DNA of 29,169 nucleotides from positions 341,382 to 370,550 of the forward strand of contig KQ482032.1 in assembly GCA_001430745.1 (NCBI GenBank). Reading direction: 5' to 3'. The stretch is from Auxenochlorella pyrenoidosa. Taxonomy: Eukaryota > Chlorophyta > Trebouxiophyceae > Chlorellales > Chlorellaceae. Positions within the stretch are counted from its first letter, which is position 1; each line of letters begins with the position of its first letter. Under the pieces are notes generated by a model that was given only the letters and a program-made list of their open reading frames with translations, searched no databases and was not told the DNA's origin. This document shows positions 20,434 through 29,169 of this stretch, in pieces. The translations under genes were made by a program, and so were the position numbers.

Positions 20434-20970
20434 GGTGCTAAGACTACAATCGAACAAAGAACGGGGGACCTGGGCGGCCTTCCCTCCAGCGCTGCGCTGG
20501 CGGGCGCTTGCCAACGGTGCAGCGCTGTAGGCCACTGCTGGCTAGCAGCTGGGTCCCGAGCTTGCACCTGCAAACAACAAAAGGCTAGCTGAACCACAAG
20601 TCCTAAGGACTGATGCAATTTGCTGTGTCCAGGGAGCCAGCAGTAGCTGGCAGAGTGCCTATTCCATGCCTGTTCATGCACCAGCAGTGCCACTTTCAGC
20701 CCTGCTCGAAGAGTGGTGGGGCCCAATCCACAGATATTCCTCCACGTACGAGTAGTCACCATGCCAGATGCCTAGATATGCAAATACACTCTTCCGGCTC
20801 TCACTCCTGCTGCCCCCTGGCTCTTGGCTCGCGCATCCAGGGAGTGCGTGTTACAGCAGGGCAAGCCGCACTGGCGCCGCCCTTGCTGCTCATTCAAAGC
20901 GCGCTCGGCAGCAGCACTCGGCGCGAACCACCGCCGCGCCGCATGCGCCGCCGCCGCGCTCCTTGACGGC
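20434..20970. promoter_or_regulatory. Intergenic region: ubiquilin promoter and eL24 3' UTR
   Basis: 537 bp between two minus-strand genes. It holds the eL24 3' end with a TGTAA at 20851-20855, and the ubiquilin promoter. No other gene was recognised. Confidence 0.4.
20851..20855 (-). terminator. Possible TGTAA polyadenylation signal of eL24 gene
   Basis: TGTAA on the minus strand about 116 nt past the eL24 stop, a plausible 3' UTR distance for a chlorophyte gene. Confidence 0.45.
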
Positions 20971-23043
20971 TTAGCGGCCGGTGGACTTGGCGCCCGCCTT
21001 GCCCGCGCCCTTGGGCACGTTCTTCACCGCCTTGCCGCCGGCCGCCTTGGCCTGCGCGCGCTGCACCGCCTTGTCGGCCTTGGCCTTCTTGGCGCGCTCC
21101 TTGATCTCGCTGCAGGCAGGGGGGAAGGGGAGGCACGAGGGGGCAGGGACGAGTGACGACACCTTAGGCAGAGCGCATGCGGCGGTGGCATGCCGTGTTG
21201 CCCTGGGCCACCCATGCTGGGGTGCTGCTGAAATCGCTGCCGAGAGCCGGGAGGGCGCGCCTGCTGCATGTGCGCAGCATGTTTGCCGATCTGACGAGCT
21301 GGCACCTCTTGTCCAGAAAGCTAGCTCAGGGCAGCTCCCCGTGCTGCATGCTTGAGCGGTCGGGGACAGCCTCGAGCCGCTTGCGTGCAAGCTCAGAACC
21401 GTGATGCCACGGAAGCGCGCGCCATTGCTGCCAATGCTGTCTGTCTGTGTGTCGCCCGCTGCTGCCGCTGCTGACCCACACCTTGCAGCTGCTTGCCCTC
21501 GCCGCACATCTGCTCGGCTGGCGGCCGAGCAACTTCGACCACAGCTGGCGGCTGCCACCGCTTCCACCAAGACCAGCTCGCAGCGATGCTCATGAGGAGA
21601 GAGCAGGCATCCCGAAGTACCGGACCCCAACGCGCTTCCTGCGCCCCCCAGATTGGGCAGCCGCATGCACGTGCGAGGGCCCCACGGGGGCCGCCACTCG
21701 CAACGCGAGCGCGCCGTCCCCCCTCGCGCCCTCCCACACCCAGCGCCAACCAAGAAGGCGGAGCAGGCAAGGGCTGAGCGGGCGGGCCTCACCGCAGGGC
21801 CGCCTCGCGGGACGCCTTGCGCGCCTCGGGCTTCTCGCTCTTCTTCTTCTGGATGACCTCCAGGGAGGCGCCCGCCACGGAGCGGGTGGCCGCCTTGGTC
21901 ACGTTGCGCCGCTTCTTGCGCGCCACCTGGGCCTCCTGGTCCTGCAGGGTGGGGCAGGGGGCGGGGCAGGGGCGCCGGGGCCACGTCAGCAGGGCAGCAG
22001 AAGTTAAGGCGCCGACGAGGCGGGACGACAGGCTGACGCCCTGCTGCCCGCTGTGCCGGCTGCGAGCTGCACAGGCTGGCAGGCTCAGGTGCCAAGCCGT
22101 GCTGCGAGGTGGTGCCGCCATGCCGGCGCTGCCCAGCCAAGTGCGGGCGGGCATGTGCTCGCTTGCCAGCAGCGCGTTACGGCAACGCCCATCTGCCAGC
22201 TTTCTACCGTGTCTCTGTGCGGCTGCAGAGCTGTCATCTGCCAGCTGGGACTGAGGGGCCTCCCCAGAGCGACCAGCTGGATTTGCGCCCACCGCTTGCG
22301 CCAGGAGCCATGCTCTGCTGCTGCTGGAACCTCAGCTACTGCAACCCATGCTGCTCAAAGCCTGCAGCCATGCCCGTCCGCTGCTGTTCAGGTCATTCCA
22401 AGCCTGCATGCTGCCCGGCTGACTGCTGCTTGGCTGCTTGATACTGCTGTGCTGCCCAAGCACAAGGCTGCCTTGCTGCCTGCCCAGGCTGTCGCTGCTG
22501 CACAACGGCAGCACGCGCTGGCAGCGCGCCGGCCCAGCGCTGCTGGCCCCCGCAGCTCCCCTCCCCGCCCGCGGACCTTGCGGTGCTGCTTGCGGTACAG
22601 GGTGGTCCAGGCCAGCTTGGCAGGGCGCTTGCGCTGGTTGAACAGCGAGCGGCACTTCTGCTTCAGGAACAGGAATTGCTGCAGAAGCGGGAGGGCGCGG
22701 CGGCGGCGGCGAGGGCGCGGTTTGGAAAGCATGCCACTGGTCACACAGAGTGAAGCACCAGCGCGCGTCAATTGCTGCTTCTGCATCGTCATGGTTTAGT
22801 GGCAACCGGGAAGGGGCCAGAGCATAGCCCAACTTCAGCCGCGGCGCGACCGCACCTGGCCGTCGACGCGGATGAAGAGGACACCCTTGCCAGGGTAGAT
22901 CCTCAGGCCGCTGAAGCGGCAAGTCTGGGTCCTGCAGAAGGGCAAGAAGGGGTCAGAAACGGGGCGAGCAGCGCCCAAGGCCCGCCGCCTCGCTCGCTCG
23001 ACTGCATCCCCGCTGCATGTCTCGCCACTCACTTGAGCACCAT
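20971..23043 (-). CDS. RPL24: 60S ribosomal protein L24 (eL24)
   Basis: Component of the large cytosolic ribosomal subunit near the inter-subunit face. Five exons close in phase: 23043-23033 (only 11 nt), 22931-22856, 22678-22577, 21941-21793, 21109-20971, giving 158 aa, the usual length for plant eL24. The N-terminus [18 protein letters not shown] is plant-like, followed by [41 protein letters not shown] and the basic Ala/Lys C-terminal tail ending in TGR. All four introns are GT-AG. A CTGCAG motif sits 7 nt before the ATG, which may be the acceptor of a 5' UTR intron. The gene lies head to head with the dynein gene at 23442. Confidence 0.95.
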
Positions 23044-23441
23044 CTTGGCCTGCAGGACAGCGGGCGTGGAGGGGCGGCAAGCGCTCAGAGGCGGCGCAGG
23101 CAGCTGCAGCAGGGGCGGCCTGAGAGCGGAGGGGCGCCGGCGGTGCTGCAGGGCTCCCTTCCCAGCGCACCTTGCTCCCCCAGACCCTCCGTCGAAGAGG
23201 CCGGTCCAGGAGGCGGCCCAGGCCTTGGGCCGACGGCCATGCTGCCTGCTGCGGTCCCTGGCATTGGTCGCAAAACCAGGGGCTTTTCGCCTGACGGGCA
23301 TTGCAGATCGGCAGTGCACCTCATTCCATCTATTCTGAGGGCCCGAGACGGTTCATCGGCCGCACCACTCTAGTTGGACCGGCGGCAAGTCGCCGTCGCA
23401 TCCATTGGCGGTGTCCTTGTTCCAATTGTGCGCAATTTCCG
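23044..23441. promoter_or_regulatory. Shared bidirectional promoter region of eL24 and dynein IC140
   Basis: Only 398 bp separate the two start codons, so both promoters and 5' UTRs must fit here, including a possible eL24 5' UTR intron with acceptor at 23050-23055. No TATA box or other known element was recognised. Confidence 0.5.
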
Positions 23442-26396
23442 ATGGCTGCACCGTCCCGCGGCCCCTCGCCCGTGCCGCCCAACGACGACAGCCAAGGTGG
23501 CCAGCTGCTGGCCGAGACGGCCTCTGGATTGGTAGCAGAGGGAGAGTTGCCCGGTTGCGTGAGCGCCGAGACGCAGACGGCGCTGCTGGCAGATGCCGGT
23601 GTGCAGTACGAGCCGGTTGCCGCCGGCGCCGATGCCGTCGAGCTTGCAGCGCAGCTGGCCTCGGATGAGCTGGCCAACTTCCTTAGGGAGGCGGTCCCTC
23701 GTTGCGAGGCGGCGCTGCAGCAGAATGAGCTTGTAGACGTCCTGGCCGACGAGCTGTCAGCGCTGGCGGAGGACGAGGGCGAGGCGGGGCCAGGCCCTGG
23801 CGCCAGCGCCAGCAGGCGCTCCGCCGCCACGGGGCTGACCGAGACTCACACCTTCTCCGACCTGGTGCACAGCACAGGGCGCACCTTGGCAGCGCTGGCC
23901 TGGCACCCCGGGCGCCGTGGGGTGGTGGCAGTGGCCTGCACCCAGCAGCCAGGGTTGGCGGAGTCTGCCGCGCCGGCTGCTGATCCAGCCAGCTTGCGCA
24001 CTGCTGCTGCACAGCAGGCGCTTCCGCCTTTGGGGCACCAGGAGCGTGGGAGGCTCACCGCCACTGGGCGGGCAGCGACCGGAGGCGTTGCTGCTGCGAC
24101 GGCATCGGGCGCGGGCGCGGCGTGCGGCAGCGCTGCCGACCACCTGCGACAGCCGCCTTCGGGCTGCATCCTGGTCTGGAGCCACTCTGATGCTGTCCAC
24201 CCACAGCTGGTGCTGCAGCCACCTGCCCAGGCCTTGACACTGGCCTTCCACCCCTCGCCGCCACACTCCTGGCTGGCGGCGGGGCTGTCCACCGGCCAGG
24301 TGGCCCTCTTCAACCTGCAGCAGCTGGTGCCAGCAGGTGCTGTGGCGCCGGCGGCAGGCGCGGGCGCCGCCACACCGCCAGCAGCAGGCGGCGAGGGCCG
24401 GGATGAGGCCAGCCACGCTGCGCCGCTCGCCCCTGCCTTTGTCTCCCCGGATGCCTGCCACCAAGCACCCATCACAGACCTCCACTGGCTCCCCGGGGTG
24501 CTGGTCACAAAGGATGGCCAGCTGGAGGTGGCTGCTGCAGCCACTGCACCTGCAGCCGACGGCGGCATCGCCGCTGGCACTGCGCATGCCGCTGCTCCCG
24601 CAGCCGCTCCTGCCCAGGCGGCCGTTTGCAATCTGTTCGCCACCACTGCTGCCGACGGCAGCCTGCTGGTGTGGGACGCGCGCATCAGCACTCGGCCACG
24701 CAACGCCAGAGGTGGGCTGCCTCCCCTCCCTCATGGCACTCCTGCGCTTGCCTGCATGTCACAACCATCCTCCCGGTCAAACCCTGCACCTCCCCATGCC
24801 AGGAAACCCACTCTGCATTCCACATTCCTGGCCCTGTCCTGCGTGCGCTTCTTTGCCTTCCCTGAGCCAGCAGCTGCCGCCACTTGCGATGGGCCTCACA
24901 AGCATCTCCTCGCGGCCTTGTTTTGCTCGGCAGATGAGGAGGCTCTGACCTGGAAGCCGGCGCTGGCTTTGGGGCCCGGCAAGCCTCCGCTGCTGGCCAC
25001 CCGCTTCTGCCCCGACCAGCGATTCGGGGCGGGCCGCTTCCTGCTGGGCTCGCTGGAGGGTGAGCTGGCGCTGGCAGAGGCGGCCCTGTCGCTGCAGGAG
25101 AAGAAGGTGCGCAGGAGGGGCAGGCTTGGGGGATGCAGATCTGATATTGCAAAGTAAGGAGAGCAGATGGCAATGCAGCCTAGGTCTCTCGACTGTGGAG
25201 GTACAGGGGCCCCTCCATCCCATGTGCAATGGACAGATGAGTTGCCGCCTGCTAGCAGCCTGCTGTCTGCATCGCCGCAAGATGCTTCCAACCTGATACC
25301 TGCTTGCAGAGTAGCAATGCCACGGAATGGATGCTCAGCGCGCTGCATCTGGCTGCTGGGCACACAGGGCGCGTGCTGGCCCTGACATTCAGCCCTTTCT
25401 TCAGCGATGTCCTGCTGGTTGTTGGGGACAGCGGGTTCATGGTGTGGCGCGCGCCAGTGGGTGGCAGCAGCCCAGGCAGCGGCAGCGATGGCGCCGCTGC
25501 ACCCGGTGGCGACGGCGCCGCCGGCACAGAGGCCCGCCTTGTTGCAGTGTTTGAGAGCCCGTTTTGTGCTGACGCGTTCTACACGTGTGGCTGCTGGAGC
25601 CCCAGCAGGCCAGGTGAGCTCAGTGGCAGGCTGGCTGGCCAGCTGGGCTGAGCAACACTACAGGAGCCGCATGAACGGCGGCTCTCTTGCCCCCTATCCT
25701 GCCATTTTCTGGCGCCAGGCAGCTCTTGGGACATGCTGCTCTCGCACACCAACAACCTCCACCTCCAAACTGCCGTCCTTTGCCCTGCCCCTGCTGCCAG
25801 GTGTGGTGGTGATAGGCCGTGCCGACGGCAGGATAGAGGCCTGGGACCTGCTCGACCGCTGCCACCAGCCCGCCATGGTGGCCCTCGTGGCGCCCTGCGC
25901 CCTAACCACGCTGGCGGCCTCGCCGCCGGCAGCGAGCAACGCGCCTGGCAGCGGGCGCAGCGCTGCGGGGCACGACCAGCTGCTGGCTGTGGGGGATTCG
26001 GCCGGCACGCTGCGCCTGCTGGAGCTGCCTGGCGTGCTGCGACGGCGCTGCCACGCCGAGGCACGCGCCATGGTGGCGCTGCTGACGCGCGAGCAGGAGA
26101 GGCTGGGGGAAGCTGCTCGGCGGGCCGAGGAGCGCGCAGCGCAGGCCAGGGCAGCGGCTGAGAGGGAGCGCGCCGAGGCGGCGGCAGCTGCAATGGGCGC
26201 AGCGCGCCGTGTGCAGCAGGAAGCGGCTGCCTCAGCTGCACGTGGAGGGAGCGAGGGTGCCCAGGGCGAGGAGGAAAGCCCGGAGGCGGCAGCGGAGTGG
26301 CGGTACCTTGCCGTGGAGAGGGATTGGAGGCAGCGGCTTCTCGGCGGCGCTGTTGGGGTTGTGGACACTGCACCTGTACCACTGGCGGCTTCTTGA
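23442..26396 (+). CDS. DNAI3: Axonemal inner-arm I1/f dynein intermediate chain (IC140 / WDR63 / DNAI3 type)
   Basis: IC140 is a WD-repeat chain needed to assemble the two-headed I1 dynein of motile cilia. Four exons close in phase: 23442-24711, 24934-25106, 25310-25613, 25801-26396, giving 780 aa. Family-specific landmarks are LREAVPRCEAALQQNELVDV (residues about 81-100), THTFSDLVHS followed by LAALAWHPGRRGVVAVAC, GCILVWSHSDAVHPQLVL, ITDLHWLPG, DGSLLVWDARI, HTGRVLALTFSPFFSDVLL, CGCWSPSRPGVVVIGRADG then IEAWDLLDRCHQPA, and a charged helical tail rich in Ala, Glu and Arg. It is shorter than human WDR63 (about 890) and Chlamydomonas IC140 (about 1050), mainly at the N-terminus. The start at 23442 was chosen over an in-frame ATG at 23301 because the added 47 residues look non-coding. 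No internal stop or frameshift is visible. Confidence 0.87.
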
Positions 26397-27120
26397 GATA
26401 TCTTGGCCTCGACAGCATGACAACTTGTAACATGCAGTGGATCAGGCTGCCGATTAGGCGACAAGAGGCTTGGCAGATGCAGGCATGGCGGCCTGAGGGC
26501 GCCGCTTCCCATGCTGAGGCTCGCATCTCAACGTCTCGGCGCCTTCTGGCCCTTGCCCCAAATGCCCACGGGTTCTAAGCATTGCTGTGAGGTGCCGAAG
26601 TGCTAGCCAGCGGTGGAAGGTGCCGTGTGAGGCGCTCACCTGAAGTGTCCAAGCGGCCCTGCGCTTCCTTTCGATACACGAAGTGATAAAGTGTTCATCA
26701 GTGTTGTCGGGAAGGCGCTGGCGTGCTCAAGGTGACTAGCCGCGCCCTCTTTTGCCGCGGTGCTCTGGCTTGGCCGAGTGGCGCGGCCCGCTACACTGCT
26801 GTGCAGACAGTGCAACTCATGCCAGAGATCGAGCGCATGGCAGCAACCACTCTCAACGGCACACCGTCACCGCCACTTGTGGTGTGCTGTCAGCACGGCT
26901 GCACGCCCTTTGTCTGCTCCCCAACCCACCTTTCTGCATTTGTGCAGCTGCATCAAGGACCCATCACCAGGTAGTCTGAATCTGAACACACTAGTAGTTC
27001 AATCATCAGCTCACTAGCACTCCCCATTGAGCAGGTTCTACCTGGCTGGTCGGCTCCCGCGGGCGGCGGCGGTGAATGGGGTGGCAGCACATCAGCTCCA
27101 ACTTGCAGCAGGCAGGCAAG
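26397..27120. promoter_or_regulatory. Intergenic region: dynein 3' UTR and Msp1 promoter
   Basis: 724 bp between two plus-strand genes. No coding exon was recognised. A tRNA-like A-box string at about 26769-26782 has no matching partner (see rejected items). Confidence 0.35.
26426..26430 (+). terminator. Possible TGTAA polyadenylation signal of dynein gene
   Basis: TGTAA lies about 30 nt after the IC140 stop. That is close for a 3' UTR, but it is on the right strand and in the right place. Confidence 0.4.
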
Positions 27121-29169
27121 ATGGCGCGCTCTGGAGCGGCAAGCCACCGGCAGACCTTCCTGGAGGTAGGCCCTGGAAGGGGGAGCGCTGGCTGCTGCTG
27201 CCCTTCGCCAACCCGGCCGCAGCGCCTGGAGGGTGGGCATGCGCCCAGCCAGCGAGCGAACCTTGCTGCGAGCCACGAGCGAGCGGATGGGTGCCGCCGC
27301 GCTGCCGGTCATCGCGCTGCATGCACACGGCCACGCGTCTGCAAGCGGCGCTCCCCTGCCCTGTCCTGCTGGCCGCCCGAGCGGGCGCCCTCTTGATCTG
27401 CCCTGCCGCCCCTTGCCTCCCTCCCTCCGCCTCTCCTGGCCCCCCGCAGGTCGGCTACCTGGGCCTGTCCATGCTGGGCTCCTGGCTCATCCTGCGCTGG
27501 GCGCTCAAGCAGATGGACCCCAACCGCTCCGCCAAGCAGACGGCCAAGGAGCGGCGCAAGCAGCTGGAGAAGCGGCTGGGGCGGGCGGTCAAGCTGGACG
27601 GCGCGTACGAGGACGTGAGCCGCGGGGGAAGGGGGGGATGCTGCAGGGGCGCAGCCGGGGGCCGGCGCAGCCGCCGCTGTTTGCCGGCATCGTGGGTAGA
27701 GGGCGGTATGGGCAGGAGAGCGTGAGAGCTGGCCGCGCCTGGCAGCCGGGGCTGGCTGATGCAGCGGGCACAGGAGAGGCGGGCGCGCAGCCGCTGCAGG
27801 CCTGGCCACGGCCCCGACCAGCGCCCTTCCCCCCGGCTGGCGGCCCGCAGGTGGTGGCCCAGGCGGTGATCAACCCGGCCTGCATCGACGTGTCGCTGGG
27901 TGACGTGGGCGGCCTGGACCACATCGTTGAAGACGTGAGCCGCTCGTGGAGCCTTGCCCCCCGGCTGCCCCGGCCCGCTGCCTGTCCCTGCCTGTTGTGT
28001 GCAAACTCCAACCGTCCCTGCCTGCAGAGCGGCCTGCCGGCACTTGCAGGGTGCGCATGTGCGCCAACAGGCTGTGCTGCTCGGCTGCTGTGCACCCCCA
28101 GCTGCTGCCCGGCGGACCCAGCGGGCTGCCCAACTGCACCCTCCTCCTCGCCCCAAAGCTGGGGCATTTGGTGGAGCGTGGGGCGGCCCCGACCCCACTC
28201 GCTCACCCAAGCCCGCGGCGCCCCGCCCCCTGCAGGTCACGCGCAACGTCATCACCCCCATGCGCCACCCCAACCTGTACTGCTCCTCGCTGCTCCGCCA
28301 GAAGCGCGGCGTGCTGCTGTACGGCCCGCCCGGCACAGGTGGGCGCGGCGCGCCCAGCCACGTGCGCAGCTGCGGCCGCTGCGGCCGCGGTCAATGAGCG
28401 CCGCATGGGCGCTGCTGCTGCAGCTGCCCATAAGTCTTCCTGTCTGGCGCGTGTCAAGGGTATGGCCGCTGTGCTCACCCCGTTGCAGGCAAGACGATGC
28501 TGGCCAAGGCGCTGGCCAGGGAGTGCAACGCCTGCTTCATCCTGCTGAAGAGCTCCACCATCCTGAGGCAAGCAGGGGGCGAGGGAGGTAGGGGGATAGA
28601 CGGGCTAACACCCCGCGCGCCTGCCGGTCTGAACCGCCATTGCACCCTGGCACATCCCGGCAGCACAGCCCTCAAGTCCCGGCCTGGGGGAGTCGTCACG
28701 CGGCGCAGCGCCGGGTGTTGCCAGAGGGTGGGCGCATGGTCTGCACCTGGTCGCGACACCGCATGCCCTCCTTACGTGCCCCGCGGTGCCTCGCCCCTGT
28801 GCCGCAGCAAGTGGTATGGTGACAGCAACAAGTTGGTGGCGGCGGTGTGGAGCCTGGCGTACAAGCTGCAGCCATGCATCCTGTTCATAGGTGCGTGAGG
28901 CCGGGCCGCCTGGCCAAACTCTCGCCACACTCTGGCCAAACTCTCGGTGACTGGTCTCCCGCGAGCAACCCGGCGGCCCTGCCGCCCTTGCAGCGCCCAG
29001 CCCCTGGGCCAGCCAAAAGCGCAAGGCCCCCTGGCCTGATCTGCCGCTTCTCGAGGCGCCCCTCCAATTCCCTTTGAGGCGGACCCGGGTCCCCCCAGAC
29101 TGCCTGGGGCAAGCAGCCCCAGGCGCAGCTGGCGCACCAACAGCAGCAGCCCCAACCCGCTGCCTTGCC
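27121..29169 (+). CDS. MSP1: Msp1/ATAD1-type membrane AAA ATPase, N-terminal half (cut by window end)
   Basis: Msp1/ATAD1 pulls mislocalised tail-anchored proteins out of the mitochondrial outer membrane (and peroxisomes). Exons in window: 27121-27165, 27450-27614, 27851-27934, 28236-28338, 28489-28567, 28808-28890; together about 186 codons, and the reading frame leaves the window inside an intron (28891 onward). A transmembrane helix ([17 protein letters not shown]) lies at about residues 18-34, followed by a basic linker ([20 protein letters not shown]). The AAA domain begins at [16 protein letters not shown], then [20 protein letters not shown] (Walker A, split by an intron inside GTG-K), [20 protein letters not shown], and [12 protein letters not shown] just before the expected Walker B DEID. 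The donor after 28567 is GCAAGC, and only this joins STILS to KWYG in frame. The start context is AAGATGG. ATAD1-type linker spacing and the KWYG motif separate it from katanin, spastin and Vps4. Confidence 0.9.

Noticed and set aside
26769..26840. tRNA-like A-box string (TTGGCCGAGTGG)
   Set aside because: No B-box (GGTTCRANNCC) at the right distance and no complementary acceptor arms, so no tRNA fold is supported.

Overview
This is a stretch of very GC-rich nuclear DNA from a unicellular green alga. It looks most like a trebouxiophyte such as a Chlorella relative, but that placement is inferred. The evidence is short exons (often 40-120 bp) in dense arrays, nearly uniform CTGCAG-type acceptors, strong GC preference at third codon positions, plant-like versions of SnRK2, eL24 and ALADIN, and a few TGTAA-type polyadenylation signals as used in chlorophytes. 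No prokaryotic operon, transposon, CRISPR array, rRNA or convincing tRNA was seen.

Layout. (1) 1-2342, minus: 5' part of a secreted protein with leucine-rich-repeat-like sequence, running off the left edge. (2) 3553-8664, plus: aliphatic amidase/formamidase-type nitrilase-superfamily enzyme in about 21 exons, including a 7-nt micro-exon and an apparent 1-nt frameshift. (3) 9350-12420, plus: the WD-repeat nucleoporin ALADIN. (4) 13093-15953, minus: a complete SnRK2 stress kinase, 11 exons, 331 aa. (5) 16661-20433, minus: a complete ubiquilin/DSK2, 11 exons, 531 aa. (6) 20971-23043, minus: ribosomal protein eL24, 5 exons, 158 aa. (7) 23442-26396, plus: an axonemal inner-arm dynein intermediate chain (IC140/WDR63/DNAI3 type), 4 exons, 780 aa. 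(8) 27121-29169 and beyond, plus: N-terminal half of an Msp1/ATAD1-type AAA ATPase, cut by the right edge.

Exon models were built by hand from splice-site motifs, reading-frame phase and family knowledge. For SnRK2, DSK2, eL24 and IC140 every junction closes in phase from start to stop. The genes do not form a pathway; they are a mixed neighbourhood of nitrogen scavenging, nuclear pore, stress signalling, protein quality control (DSK2, Msp1), ribosome and flagellum functions.

The observations most worth checking are: the 7-nt micro-exon in the amidase; an unusually high share of GC-AG introns (8 of about 61 modelled); an apparent indel in the amidase; an intact flagellar dynein gene in what may be a non-flagellate lineage; and nested in-frame GC/GT donor pairs that predict alternative proteins. 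I did not find a novel multi-gene system here.
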